DNA of 64,000 nt from Pseudomonadota bacterium. Lineage in GTDB: Bacteria > Pseudomonadota > Gammaproteobacteria > Burkholderiales > Thiobacteraceae. A program made the position numbers and the translations under genes. The notes under the pieces were generated by a model. The model worked only from the letters and a program-made list of their open reading frames with translations. It ran no database searches and had not been told where the DNA came from. The stretch is taken from positions 186,001 to 250,000 of the forward strand of contig JAKANO010000003.1 in NCBI GenBank assembly GCA_021812385.1, given 5' to 3'. Shown in pieces: positions 33,289 through 42,375 of this stretch (the first letter of the stretch is position 1; each line of letters opens with the position of its first letter).

Positions 33289-35263
33289 AACGCTGCGCTT
33301 AATCGGCGCATGGTGTTTGCTTTTTCCCTGTATGGGCGCCTACGCCCAAGAACTGCAATTGCGTGTTGACGATATCGTCGCGCCGACTTTCAGCCTGCGC
33401 GGCATTGTGGCGCGCCTGACGCTGGCGACGCCAGCCACCTTGGAAATCAGCATTGACCAGGCCAAGTTTCAAGCGCAGGAATGGCGCAAACTCACGCTGC
33501 ATTGCCCGCAAGCGCGTATCGAAAATGATGAGATTGCGTGCCGCCAAGGCGTGCTGGACAGCGGCGAAAAAATAGCGCTGAGCTTTCATTACTGGCCTAA
33601 AAAGCAACAGCTAGAACTGCTGTTGCAACCTGCGTCGGGGGAACGTTGGCAAGCGCAATTGCATTGGCGCAAGGACAAAATGACGGCGAGCCTGGACGTC
33701 AAGCAGGGCAAAATCATGCGCCTGAATGGATGGCTGCCAGCGCAAGACATCCGTTTTAGCCAGGGCGTGGTCGATCTGAGCGGCAAGCTGGATTGGGATA
33801 AGGCCGCACTCAGCCGCTTCGATGTATCGGCCACCTTGGGCAACGTGGCGTTCAGCGATGCAGCGGGTACGCGGGCCAGCGAAAAACTCGGCGCAACACT
33901 CCGATTGCAGGGCGGGCGCGCGGATGCGTGGCGCTGGAATGCCTCCGCCGATTGGCGCGAGGGCGAGGTCTATTGGCAGCCGTTTTATTTCGCGCCCGGA
34001 ACACGCAGCCTATCCGCCCAAGGCTGGCTGACGGAGCAGCAGGCGATTGTTGACCAAGCGCAGCTCGTCTGGAATGGAATCGGGACGGCGCGCTTCAACG
34101 GCGTATGGGATCGCGCGGCTGGTCGCATCGATCAGTTGCAGTTGTCCGGCAACGGCCTTGCCTTAGACGGCGCCTATCGCACGTTTTTGCTACCGATAGC
34201 GCCTGCCGGCATGTTGCGCAATCTGCGCCTGAGCGGAACAGCCGATGCCAACGTGAACCTTAAGCAAGGCCAGGTGAACGAAGCGAGCTTAGCCATTCAC
34301 CAAGGCGCCGTGCAGCAAGATGAAAAGCAACTCAGCATAAACGGCATCAATGCGAATCTAGCCTGGCAACAAAACCAAGCACGCGATAATCGCATCAGCG
34401 TATCTGGCGGCAAGTTGGGTAAATTGGAAATTGGCCCCTTTAAGGTCAAGGCGTCGGTTGCAGCGGATCGTATGGCATTGGACCCGCTGCGCATCCCGAT
34501 TTTGGATGGCGCTTTGAGCGTGGATGCTGTCGAGGCGCGCCGTGAGGCTGAAGGCTGGAAATGGACGCTCAGTGCCGCCGTACAGCCAATTTCGATGCTG
34601 CGCTTGTCGCAGGCGCTGCAACTCCCCACCATGCATGGCACGCTGTCGGCCATTATTCCGCAAGTGCGTTACGCGCAGCAGTCGCTACAAGTGGATGGCG
34701 CTTTGCTGTTCAAAGTGTTCGACGGCACGGTGGTGGTGAAAGACTTGGCGGCCAGCGACCTGTTTGGCCCCACGCCGCATGTGTATGGCAATATCGATAT
34801 GCGCAATTTGGATTTGGATTTGCTGACGCAAACGTTCTCCTTCGGCAGCATGCAAGGGCGCTTGGATGTCACCGTCAGCGATTTGGAGTTATTCGGCTGG
34901 AAACCGGTGCGCTTCGATGCGAAAGTGGCCAGCAGCGCTGGCGATTACCCGCGTAAAATTTCGCAACGCGCGGTGGAAAACATTACCGCGCTCGGGGGCG
35001 GCGGCGGTGCCGCGGCCATTCAAAGAAGTTTTTTACGTTTCTTCGAGCAATTTGGCTACAAGCGCATTGGTTTAAGCTGTCGCCTGTCACGTGGGGTGTG
35101 TGAGATGGGCGGCATAGCAGAAGCGCCGAGCGGCTATGTCATCGTGCAAGGCGGCGGGATACCGGCTTTGACGGTGATCGGCTACAATCGACGTGTGGAC
35201 TGGGATGAGTTGCTGGCGCGTATCCAGCGCGCCACCCAGGGTGGCAAACCGATTGTGAAATGA
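33272..35263 (+). CDS. ydbH: YdbH-like intermembrane lipid-transport protein
   Basis: A 663-residue protein starting at GTG at 33272, inside the end of cysM. It has an N-terminal hydrophobic segment (LIGAWCLLFPCMGAYAQ) and a long beta-rich region of AsmA-like type with repeated short strands. The C-terminal part (VRFDAKVASSAGDYPRKISQRAVENITALGGGG, KRIGLSCRLSRGVCEMGGI, YVIVQGGG and IPALTVIGYNRRVDW) is characteristic of YdbH/DUF748-type proteins. In E. coli YdbH is one of three bridge-like proteins (with YhdP and TamB) that carry phospholipids to the outer membrane and works with the lipoprotein YnbE. The next two genes encode YnbE-like and YdbL-like proteins, which confirms the call. Confidence 0.85.
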   Translation: MYSPLKTLRLIGAWCLLFPCMGAYAQELQLRVDDIVAPTFSLRGIVARLTLATPATLEISIDQAKFQAQEWRKLTLHCPQARIENDEIACRQGVLDSGEKIALSFHYWPKKQQLELLLQPASGERWQAQLHWRKDKMTASLDVKQGKIMRLNGWLPAQDIRFSQGVVDLSGKLDWDKAALSRFDVSATLGNVAFSDAAGTRASEKLGATLRLQGGRADAWRWNASADWREGEVYWQPFYFAPGTRSLSAQGWLTEQQAIVDQAQLVWNGIGTARFNGVWDRAAGRIDQLQLSGNGLALDGAYRTFLLPIAPAGMLRNLRLSGTADANVNLKQGQVNEASLAIHQGAVQQDEKQLSINGINANLAWQQNQARDNRISVSGGKLGKLEIGPFKVKASVAADRMALDPLRIPILDGALSVDAVEARREAEGWKWTLSAAVQPISMLRLSQALQLPTMHGTLSAIIPQVRYAQQSLQVDGALLFKVFDGTVVVKDLAASDLFGPTPHVYGNIDMRNLDLDLLTQTFSFGSMQGRLDVTVSDLELFGWKPVRFDAKVASSAGDYPRKISQRAVENITALGGGGGAAAIQRSFLRFFEQFGYKRIGLSCRLSRGVCEMGGIAEAPSGYVIVQGGGIPALTVIGYNRRVDWDELLARIQRATQGGKPIVK

Positions 35264-35271
35264 GGAACAGT

Positions 35272-35484
35272 ATGCAAAAACGCTTAGTCGGAACGCTCGT
35301 CGCTATCGGGCTCATCACGACCGGTTGTGTGACGATCAATATTTACTTTCCAGCCGCAGCGGCTGAGAAGGCGGCGGATAAAATCATCGATGAAGTCTGG
35401 CAATTAAAGCCCGAGGCCAAGCCTGATGCTAAGTCAGGCAAACCAGCCAACCCGGCAGCAGAAAACAAGGGAGAAGTGAAATGA
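35272..35484 (+). CDS. ynbE: YnbE-like outer-membrane lipoprotein
   Basis: A 70-residue precursor with a lipobox (LITTGC at about residues 13-18). The mature peptide continues VTINIYFPAAAAEKAADKIIDEVWQLKPE, the YnbE signature with the INIYFPAAA beta-strand, and then a Lys/Pro/Ala-rich tail. In E. coli YnbE sits in the outer membrane and stacks on the end of YdbH to complete the lipid bridge. The ATG at 35272 has GAGGAA 5-6 nt upstream; an ATG at 35260 overlapping the ydbH stop is less likely. Its last codon overlaps the start of ydbL. Confidence 0.9.
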   Translation: MQKRLVGTLVAIGLITTGCVTINIYFPAAAAEKAADKIIDEVWQLKPEAKPDAKSGKPANPAAENKGEVK

Positions 35485-35897
35485 AACACATAACGAAACT
35501 GCTCTGGATCATGTTGTTTGCGTTCGCCGGTAGCGCGTCTGCTGCGGCCGACTTGGAAGTGAATACCCCGGCTATTGCTGCTGTTAAGGCATCGATGCAA
35601 GCGCGGCATAACAGTCTATCGACTTATTATGCCAGCGGTGCCGTAGGGTTGACGCGGGACGGGAATGTCGCGGTGCGCGATGCCAGCCTTGTGCCGCTCG
35701 CCGCACGGCAAAGCGTGAATGGCTTGGTTGCGGACGAGAACCGCGATCGCGCGGCTTTATATCGGGAAATCGCCCGGGCCAACGGCCATCCGGAGTGGGA
35801 GGCCGAGGTGCGTTCCACCTTTGCGCAGCGTTGGATCGATAAGGCGGCAAGCGGTTGGTGGGTACAGAATGCCGGAGGGGCTTGGGTTAAGAAATAG
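35481..35897 (+). CDS. ydbL: YdbL-like periplasmic protein (DUF1318)
   Basis: A 138-residue exported protein with a signal peptide (LLWIMLFAFAGSASAAA) and a YdbL/DUF1318 core: VNTPAIAAVKASMQARHNSLSTYYASGAVGLTRDGNVAVRDASLVPLAARQSVNGLVADENRDRAALYREIARANG in part, with WIDKAASGWWVQNAGGAWVKK at the end. In E. coli YdbL modulates YdbH-YnbE function. The ATG overlaps the ynbE stop by 4 bp, and the end overlaps the convergent 88-residue gene by 11 bp. Confidence 0.9.
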   Translation: MKHITKLLWIMLFAFAGSASAAADLEVNTPAIAAVKASMQARHNSLSTYYASGAVGLTRDGNVAVRDASLVPLAARQSVNGLVADENRDRAALYREIARANGHPEWEAEVRSTFAQRWIDKAASGWWVQNAGGAWVKK

Positions 35898-36153
35898 TCG
35901 GGGCAGCATCCGCCGCAAAGGACCAAATATCGATGGCCAGCGGTGAAATTTGCGGCGGGTATTCTTGTAATAGCAGATCGTTCAAAAACGTCAGCTCCAT
36001 CCAGGTATCGTCGTTAAAACCATGGCGTTCGGCACGCGCACTTTCCTTAAACAATAAGGCATCGAGATAGGCGCTGGCTTGCCGGCCATCCAACCACACT
36101 TCAGTGAGCCGCGAGACAATATGGGGAAAACGTTGTTCGAGTACGCTTTGCAT
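35887..36153 (-). CDS. small cytoplasmic protein, unknown
   Basis: An 88-residue protein with a strong AGGAGG 7 nt before the ATG. The sequence is helical with several aromatic residues (VLEQRFPHIVSRLTEVWLD, AYLDALLFKESARAERHGFN, TWMELTFLNDLLLQEYP). There is no signal peptide, membrane helix or catalytic motif. I do not recognise the family. It is convergent with ydbL and divergent from the exonuclease gene. Confidence 0.7.
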   Translation of the reverse strand: MQSVLEQRFPHIVSRLTEVWLDGRQASAYLDALLFKESARAERHGFNDDTWMELTFLNDLLLQEYPPQISPLAIDIWSFAADAAPTIS

Positions 36154-36251
36154 AAGTGTCCTCCTAAGTTAAATGCGATTCTTTTGTCATAGTCAAAAAG
36201 CATTTTCCCCCTTTTTTAAACGCTGTCAAATTTGTCACAAATAGGTCAACG

Positions 36252-37025
36252 ATGGTTCCTGTACTCGCTTTTGACATTGAAACCATTCCCGATACCGTCG
36301 GTTTGGCCAAGCTCTTCGATTTGCCTGCCGATACTCCCGCGGAGCAGGTGGCCGAGATCGCCTTTCAGCGCCGGCGAAAAATCGCCGGCAGCGATTTCCT
36401 GCAGCACGCCATGCATCGCGTGCTGGTGATTTCCTGCGCCTTGCGTTCGGATGAGGGATTTCGCGTCTGGTCTTTGTCGGGTGAGGATGAGGCGGTCAAT
36501 ATCCAGCGTTTTTTCGATGGTATCGAGAAATACACGCCGCAATTGGTGACCTGGAATGGCGGCGGTTTCGATTTGCCGGTGTTGAATTATCGCGCACTGG
36601 TGCATGGACTATCCGCGCCGCGCTTTTGGGACATGGGCGAGGATGATCGCGACTTCAAATGGAACAACTACATCAGCCGTTATCACACGCGGCACTTGGA
36701 TTTGATGGATGTGTTGGCGATGTATCAGCCGCGCGCGAATACCGGGCTGGACGATATGGCCAAGCTGATCGGCTTTCCCGGAAAATTGGGCATGGATGGC
36801 GCGCAAGTGTGGCCCGCGTATCAGCGCGGCGAATTGCCCGCCATCAGCAACTACTGTGAAACCGACGCTGTGAATACCTATTTGGTGTATTTGCGGTTTC
36901 AATTGCTGCGCGGGCAGTTGACCGGCGAGCATTACCAACAGGAATGCGCGCTGGTGCGCAGCCAACTGAGCAGCCTCGATCAAGCGCATTGGCAGGAGTT
37001 TCTTGCGGCTTGGCAATCAGAATAG
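36252..37025 (+). CDS. PolB-like 3'-5' exonuclease (DEDDy)
   Basis: A 257-residue stand-alone 3'-5' exonuclease related to the proofreading domain of family B DNA polymerases. Exo I is VPVLAFDIETIPD with the first Asp and Glu; Exo II is VTWNGGGFDLPVL; Exo III is ISNYCETDAVNTYLVYLR with tyrosine three residues before the last aspartate (DEDDy). There is no polymerase domain. Substrates are unknown; a repair or nucleic acid turnover role is likely. The ATG at 36252 is used; no Shine-Dalgarno sequence is clear. It precedes rlmD by 45 bp. Confidence 0.9.
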   Translation: MVPVLAFDIETIPDTVGLAKLFDLPADTPAEQVAEIAFQRRRKIAGSDFLQHAMHRVLVISCALRSDEGFRVWSLSGEDEAVNIQRFFDGIEKYTPQLVTWNGGGFDLPVLNYRALVHGLSAPRFWDMGEDDRDFKWNNYISRYHTRHLDLMDVLAMYQPRANTGLDDMAKLIGFPGKLGMDGAQVWPAYQRGELPAISNYCETDAVNTYLVYLRFQLLRGQLTGEHYQQECALVRSQLSSLDQAHWQEFLAAWQSE

Positions 37026-37070
37026 TTTTGCAGGGATGAAAGTGGATATGAATGTGTTGCGGAGCGCGCG

Positions 37071-38366
37071 ATGAGCGTCATTATTGAATCGTTGGACCAC
37101 GAAGGGCGCGGCGTTACGCACGACGAGGGCAAGGCAATCTTTATCGAAGGCGCGCTGCCCGGCGAGCGTGTCGAATACACGGTTTATCGCAACAAACCCA
37201 GCTTTGCTTTCGCGCACCTGGGCAAGCTGCTGCGCGAGAGTTTTACCCGGGTAAAGCCACGCTGCACGCATTTCGGCGTGTGCGGGGGCTGCTCCCTGCA
37301 GCACATGGATGGCGCGGCGCAAGTGTCGGCCAAGCAGCGCATTTTGGAAGATAACCTGTGGCACATCGGACGGGTGAAGCCGGATCAATTGCTGGCGCCG
37401 ATCCATGGGCCGACCTGGGGTTACCGCTATCGGGCGCGCATGTCGGTGCGGCTGGTGGTGAAAAAGGGCGGTGTGCTGGTCGGCTTTCATGAGCGCAAAA
37501 GCAGTTTCATCGCCGACATGCATGACTGCGAAGTGCTGCCGCCGCGCATCGCGCGCCTGATCGATCCGCTGCGTGCGCTGATCGGCAATCTGTCGCAGCC
37601 GGATCGCTTGCCGCAGATTGAAATTGCCGTGGGCGAGGATGTGGACGTATTGGTGTTGCGCGTATTGGAGTCGCTCACGCCAGACGATGAAGCGCAATTA
37701 CGCGCCTTCGCCGACCAATATCAAATTCAATGGTGGCTGCAAACCAAGGGGCCGGACACGGCGCATGCGTTCTATCCGCTCGACAGCCCGGCTCTCTGTT
37801 ATCGCTTGCCGGAATTCGCGGTAGAAATGCCGTTCAAGCCGACCGAGTTTACCCAGGTGAATCCCTTTGTGAACCGCATTTTGGTGCGGCGCGCGCTGGC
37901 CTTGCTGGATCCGCAACCGGGCGAGCGCATTGCCGACCTATTTTGCGGTTTGGGAAACTTCACGTTGCCCATTGCGCGGCGCGGTGCCGAGGTCGTGGGC
38001 TTCGAGGGCAGCGCCGCATTGGTGGCGCGTGCCGCGGCCAACAGCTCGCACAATGGTTTAAGTCATCGCACCGAATTTAAAGTGCAGAACCTGTTCGAAG
38101 TGAGCGAGCAAGCGCTAGCTAGCTGGGGCCGATTCGACAAATTGCTGATCGATCCGCCGCGCGATGGCGCGGCCGAATTGGTGTTGGCGCTGTCTGGAGA
38201 GTTGCCGACGCGGATTGTGTATGTGTCCTGCAATCCGGCGACATTGGCGCGCGACGCCAATGTGCTGGTCAATGTAAAAGGCTATCGCATGACCTGTGTG
38301 GGCATTGCCAATATGTTTCCGCACACGACGCATGTGGAGTCGATTGCCTTGTTCGAGCGCGGGTAA
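37071..38366 (+). CDS. rlmD: 23S rRNA (uracil-1939-C5)-methyltransferase RlmD
   Basis: RlmD makes m5U1939 in 23S rRNA using SAM. The 431-residue protein has an N-terminal TRAM domain ([33 protein letters not shown]), a [4Fe-4S] cysteine cluster ([10 protein letters not shown] at about residues 65-74), and a methyltransferase domain ([31 protein letters not shown]) with the catalytic cysteine near residue 387 ([12 protein letters not shown]). A terminator follows at 38382-38414. Confidence 0.96.
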   Translation: MSVIIESLDHEGRGVTHDEGKAIFIEGALPGERVEYTVYRNKPSFAFAHLGKLLRESFTRVKPRCTHFGVCGGCSLQHMDGAAQVSAKQRILEDNLWHIGRVKPDQLLAPIHGPTWGYRYRARMSVRLVVKKGGVLVGFHERKSSFIADMHDCEVLPPRIARLIDPLRALIGNLSQPDRLPQIEIAVGEDVDVLVLRVLESLTPDDEAQLRAFADQYQIQWWLQTKGPDTAHAFYPLDSPALCYRLPEFAVEMPFKPTEFTQVNPFVNRILVRRALALLDPQPGERIADLFCGLGNFTLPIARRGAEVVGFEGSAALVARAAANSSHNGLSHRTEFKVQNLFEVSEQALASWGRFDKLLIDPPRDGAAELVLALSGELPTRIVYVSCNPATLARDANVLVNVKGYRMTCVGIANMFPHTTHVESIALFERG

Positions 38367-38381
38367 AAATAAAACGGGGAA

Positions 38382-38414
38382 ATAAAACGGGGCGGTCAAG
38401 CCGCCCCGTTTTAT
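38382..38414. terminator. bidirectional terminator between rlmD and the BI-1 gene
   Basis: ATAAAACGGGGCGG/CCGCCCCGTTTTAT forms a 14-bp stem with a 5-nt loop between the convergent rlmD (stop 38366) and the gene ending at 38431. The partial sequence ATAAAACGGGG is also present 10 bp earlier. Confidence 0.9.
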
Positions 38415-38430
38415 GCGATGAAAAGCGTGC

Positions 38431-39135
38431 CTAGTCGCGGTCGCCCATGAAAGCGCCGAGCAAGTGCAGCAGGCTGGTGAATAAGTTATACAGCGAAACG
38501 TACAGGCTAATGGTGGCCAGCACATAGTTGGTTTCACCACCGTTAATGATCTCACCGGTTTGCCACAGAATCATGCCGCACATGAGGAAGGCAAACATGG
38601 CCGAGACGGTTAAGGCCAGTGCCGGCATGGGGTAGCCCACCATGGCGGCGACCAAGGATACGATGCCGGCCACGAAGGCGATCAGGACGCCGACCATCAA
38701 AAAGCTGCGCATGAAGCTGAAGTCGCGGCGCGAAATCAAGGCATAACCCGAAAGGCCGGCAAAAGCCACACCGGTGATACCCAGCGCGAGCATGACGATT
38801 TGCGTGCCGTTGGAAAAGCTCAGATAGTGGTTAATCACCGGGCCTAGGCCAAAGCCCAGCAAACCGGTAATGGCAAATACAGTCACAATCCCGGCGCTGG
38901 AATTTGCGGTGCGCGGCATGACAAACCAGAGCAGTCCCAGCGCGACTAGGCTGGAAACCAAGCTGACCCCATAGGGGACGTTCATCATCATAGCGACGCC
39001 GGTCATGGCGGCGCTAAAAATAAGCGTCATGGCAAGCAGCATGTAAGTGTTACGCAACACTTTTTGCGCATTCGAGACAATGACTTGGCCACCGGCGGTG
39101 GTTGCACCAAATTGATATTGGTTTTGGGGTTGCAT
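38431..39135 (-). CDS. Bax inhibitor-1 / YccA-family membrane protein
   Basis: A 234-residue BI-1 family protein with seven hydrophobic helices. It starts MQPQNQYQFG and ends DRD after a final LYVSLYNLFTSLLHLLGAF segment; ISLYVSLYNLF(T/L)SLL is typical for the family. Relatives include YccA, a modulator of the FtsH protease, and YbhL; a calcium-leak activity is known for some bacterial BI-1 proteins. The role here is not clear. The gene is monocistronic and ends at a terminator shared with rlmD. Confidence 0.92.
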   Translation of the reverse strand: MQPQNQYQFGATTAGGQVIVSNAQKVLRNTYMLLAMTLIFSAAMTGVAMMMNVPYGVSLVSSLVALGLLWFVMPRTANSSAGIVTVFAITGLLGFGLGPVINHYLSFSNGTQIVMLALGITGVAFAGLSGYALISRRDFSFMRSFLMVGVLIAFVAGIVSLVAAMVGYPMPALALTVSAMFAFLMCGMILWQTGEIINGGETNYVLATISLYVSLYNLFTSLLHLLGAFMGDRD

Positions 39136-39282
39136 AGCGCGACTCCTTAAGAAAGATGAAAAAGCTTAACTAAGACTACTGAAGAGTGGTGAAAGTTTCA
39201 ATAGTCCATTGGAACCAAAGCCCCGTTGCGGTTATCATGCTAACCGCGAATTTTGCAGGCAAGCGCTCTTGCTGGTGGTGAC

Positions 39283-39505
<223 letters not shown>

Positions 39506-39512
39506 GTTTAAG

Positions 39513-39537
39513 GAAATGGCCCGTTGTGGGCCATTTT
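39513..39537 (+). terminator. probable terminator after tRNA-Ser
   Basis: AAATGGCCC/GGGCCATTT is a 9-bp stem with a 5-nt loop, 8 bp after the CCA end of the tRNA, followed by TTTTGCATTTC. The T-run is short. Confidence 0.65.
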
Positions 39538-39621
39538 GCATTTCATCCGTTCTATAATCATGTTGTGATGCGCATATGATGTATTCATACCCCCTATCTT
39601 TTGTAACCCAAGGAGCAAAGC

Positions 39622-40068
39622 ATGTTTAAAGAATTTAAGGCATTCGCGATGCGCGGCAACGTAGTGGACATGGCGGTAGGCATCATCATCGGCGCGGCGT
39701 TCGGCGCCATCGTGAAATCACTGGTGGATGATGTGATTATGCCGCCGATCGGCATGTTGCTCGGTAATGTCGATTTTTCCAATATGTTCGTCGTCTTGAA
39801 AGACGGTGTGGCAGCGGTTGCGCCCTATGCTTCGTTGGCGGATGCCAAAAAAGCCGGTGCTGTGACCATCAACTATGGCTTGTTCATCAATAGCGTCATC
39901 AGCTTCCTGATTGTGGCTTTCGCGGTATTTATGTTGATTAAAAACCTCAACCGTCTGCAGAAACAAGAGGCGCCGGCTGCGCCCGATACCAAAGAGTGCC
40001 CATTCTGCGCTTCGAGTATTGCACTCAAAGCCACGCGCTGTCCGCACTGCACTTCCGAATTGAAATGA
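39622..40068 (+). CDS. mscL: large-conductance mechanosensitive channel
   Basis: MscL opens under membrane tension to release solutes on osmotic downshock. The protein is 148 residues: an amphipathic N-terminus ([31 protein letters not shown], with the gating-constriction helix), a periplasmic loop (about 45-75), TM2 ([22 protein letters not shown]), then a C-terminal extension. The extension carries two CxxC pairs (CPFCASS and CPHC), a small zinc-ribbon-like tail seen in some proteobacterial MscL proteins but absent in E. coli. AAGGAG precedes the ATG. Confidence 0.95.
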   Translation: MFKEFKAFAMRGNVVDMAVGIIIGAAFGAIVKSLVDDVIMPPIGMLLGNVDFSNMFVVLKDGVAAVAPYASLADAKKAGAVTINYGLFINSVISFLIVAFAVFMLIKNLNRLQKQEAPAAPDTKECPFCASSIALKATRCPHCTSELK

Positions 40069-40398
40069 CGCCTGGCGCTGCGCCGGCGGGCATCCACAAT
40101 GCCCGCCGGTGCACGCCGATCCGGCGCGTTGCAAGCAAGCGTTAACCGCAACATGCGGGTGTCGCTAGTTTGCGGTTCTGCTTTACTCCCGGCTTAACAC
40201 CGTATCTTGGAACTGGATTGCCGGCAGGCGTCCATCCCTGTTATTTGCCCATCAATAGCCCGTTCGGGCATTCATTGCGCGTGCTTGCGTATCTAAAGTC
40301 AGGCTGTTTGCGTCCGTTATAACAAGGACAGAAAAGCGCATTTTTTGGCGTTGATATCCCATTTTTCATTGTGTGTTCCCGATGCAGGACTAGAGAGT
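40069..40398. other. 330-bp intergenic region before the HD-GYP gene
   Basis: No gene is seen. An 11-bp inverted repeat CCGGCGGGCAT/ATGCCCGCCGG (40083-40109) follows mscL, without a T-run. Near 40294 is TAAAGT, then 15 bp, then CGTTATAA (40315-40322), a weak match to the FliA (sigma-28) promoter; it could lie upstream of the HD-GYP gene. Otherwise no structure is clear. Confidence 0.35.
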
Positions 40399-41523
40399 AT
40401 GACGGCTCGAATTTTAGTGGTGGATGATCTTGAGGCTAACCGTGACATGTTGTCGCGGCGCTTGCGGCAACAGGGTCATTTTGTGGTCACGGCGGCATCG
40501 GGGCACGAAGCGCTCGGCTGGCTGCGAAAAAACGCCTGCGATATGGTGTTGCTGGATTTGATGATGCCGGAGATGGATGGCTATCAGGTGTTGCAAGCAA
40601 TCAAAGCCGAGCAAGCCTTGTTGCATTTGCCGGTGATCATGGTTTCGGCCAACGATGAAATGGAAAATGTCATTAAATGCATCGAGCGCGGGGCCGAGGA
40701 TTATTTGCCGAAGCCGTTCAATCCGGTGTTGTTGCGTGCACGGGTTGAAGCGTCGTTGCAAAAAAAGAGAATCTACGATCGTGAGGCGCAGTATCAGAGC
40801 GAACTGGAACAGCGGGTGCAAGCGCAAGTCAAAGAAATAACCTCGGCGCAATTGGCCGCGATTTTCGCCATGTCCAAGCTCGCCGAGTCGCGCGACACCG
40901 AGACTGGCGCGCACTTGGAACGCATGCGCGAATATTGCCGGGTGCTGGCGCAGCATCTCGGCAAGTTGGAAAAATATCGCAAGATGCTCAATGCGGAATT
41001 TGTCGAGGCGATTTACGCCGCATCGCCGTTGCACGATATCGGTAAGGTTGGCATTCCTGATCATATTTTGCTTAAAGCCGGCAAACTGAATTTGGCCGAG
41101 TGGGAGGTGATGAAGACGCACGCTGTGATCGGCGGCAACACCCTGCGCGCGGTGGATGCGCAGCATCCGGGGAATATGCTGATTCGCATGGGCATCGATA
41201 TTGCGGAGGGGCATCACGAAAAATGGGATGGCAGCGGTTATCCCAATGCGCTGCGCGGAGAATCGATTCCAATTGCAGCCAGAATCTTGGCATTAGCCGA
41301 TGTGTACGATGCGCTCACTTCACAGCGCTGCTATAAAAAAGCATTTCCGCATGAAGAGGCTTTGCAAATTATTTCCCAAGGTGCCGGCAGTCATTTCGAT
41401 CCCGAGGTGGCGCAAGCCTTTCTTGAAATCGATTCAGAGTTTATTCGAATTCGCCAACACTTTAAGGATTGCGAAACAAGCGCTTTATTGCCGGCGAGTC
41501 ACATACCGCACGCGATGGCCTAA
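40399..41523 (+). CDS. response regulator with HD-GYP c-di-GMP phosphodiesterase domain
   Basis: A 374-residue protein. REC (residues 1-125): ARILVVDDLEANRD, CDMVLLDLMMPEMDGYQVL with the phospho-acceptor Asp and DYLPKPFNPVLL. A coiled-coil linker follows, and then HD-GYP (about 165-350): ETGAHLERMREY, LHDIGKVGIPDHILLKAGKL, HHEKWDGSGYP and ADVYDALTSQRCYK. All metal ligands and the GYP motif are present, so it should degrade c-di-GMP when phosphorylated. It leads an operon with a PhnD-like binding protein (5 bp later) and a hybrid kinase, and is the likely output of that kinase. Confidence 0.94.
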   Translation: MTARILVVDDLEANRDMLSRRLRQQGHFVVTAASGHEALGWLRKNACDMVLLDLMMPEMDGYQVLQAIKAEQALLHLPVIMVSANDEMENVIKCIERGAEDYLPKPFNPVLLRARVEASLQKKRIYDREAQYQSELEQRVQAQVKEITSAQLAAIFAMSKLAESRDTETGAHLERMREYCRVLAQHLGKLEKYRKMLNAEFVEAIYAASPLHDIGKVGIPDHILLKAGKLNLAEWEVMKTHAVIGGNTLRAVDAQHPGNMLIRMGIDIAEGHHEKWDGSGYPNALRGESIPIAARILALADVYDALTSQRCYKKAFPHEEALQIISQGAGSHFDPEVAQAFLEIDSEFIRIRQHFKDCETSALLPASHIPHAMA

Positions 41524-41527
41524 GGAT

Positions 41528-42373
41528 ATGCATAGGACGTTACTGAGATGTTGCCTGATGTTCGGCGCCTTGTTGCTGGCGAACATGGCACAAGCGCAGT
41601 CACCAATATTTTATTTCAGCGTGCTGAACCAGCGCAGCGCGACGTTGACCGCGCAGCAATGGAATCCGATCCTGGCCTATGTGTCCAAAAAAGCTAATGT
41701 GGATTTAAAACTCAAGATTGCCAAGACCGCGCCCGAAACCACGGCGCTGACGGCCAGAGGGGAAGCGCAGTTTGCTTATACCAATCATCTTTTCACCCCT
41801 GACCGCGTGAAACTGGGATGGCGCGTCATAGCGCGCCCGGATACAGACGGTATTCGCGGCCTGATCGTCGTGAAGCAAGATTCGCCGATTCAGAAACTAG
41901 CGGCATTGGAAGGTCAAGCCGTTGCCTTTCCTTCCGAGGAGGCCTTCGTGGGCTATAAATTGACGATGAACGCCTTGTTGCACAAGGGGGTGAACGTCAG
42001 CGCCCTATTTGCCGGTAATCAAGAAGGGGCGATTGGCTTATTGAAAAGCGGCAAAGCCGCAGCGGCCGGCGTCAACGAGGATGTGATGGAGGCATTTTCC
42101 AAACGTGAATCTTTTAATTATCGGGTGCTTTGGGTATCAGAAAGTTTTAATGATTTGGCGATTATGGCAAATCCAAATTTCGTGCCTGAATCGACCATTC
42201 GCGCGGTGCAGCAAGCTTTTGTGGGAATGCGCAATGATGCCGAAGGAAAAAGGATTTTGGCTCAGGTGGCAGCGTTGCTGAAAACGGATCAAAGCGGCGG
42301 CTTTGTCATGGCGTCCGACCCGGAATACGAGAATTACCGCAGATTCCACCGCGAGAAACTGCTCAAGGATTAA
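41528..42373 (+). CDS. PhnD-like periplasmic substrate-binding protein
   Basis: A 281-residue exported protein with a signal peptide (LLRCCLMFGALLLANMAQAQ) and the PhnD/PtxB-type fold (PF12974-like): FYFSVLNQRSATLTAQQWNPILAYVSKKANVDLKL, ARGEAQFAYTN, GLIVVKQDSPIQKLAALEGQAVAFPSEEAFVGYKL and GNQEGAIGLLKSGKAAAAGVNEDV. The usual ABC permease and ATPase genes are absent. It sits between an HD-GYP regulator and a membrane hybrid kinase (2 bp later). The likely role is as a ligand sensor presented to the kinase, possibly for phosphate, phosphonate or a related anion (inference). Confidence 0.9.
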   Translation: MHRTLLRCCLMFGALLLANMAQAQSPIFYFSVLNQRSATLTAQQWNPILAYVSKKANVDLKLKIAKTAPETTALTARGEAQFAYTNHLFTPDRVKLGWRVIARPDTDGIRGLIVVKQDSPIQKLAALEGQAVAFPSEEAFVGYKLTMNALLHKGVNVSALFAGNQEGAIGLLKSGKAAAAGVNEDVMEAFSKRESFNYRVLWVSESFNDLAIMANPNFVPESTIRAVQQAFVGMRNDAEGKRILAQVAALLKTDQSGGFVMASDPEYENYRRFHREKLLKD

Positions 42374-42375
42374 AA

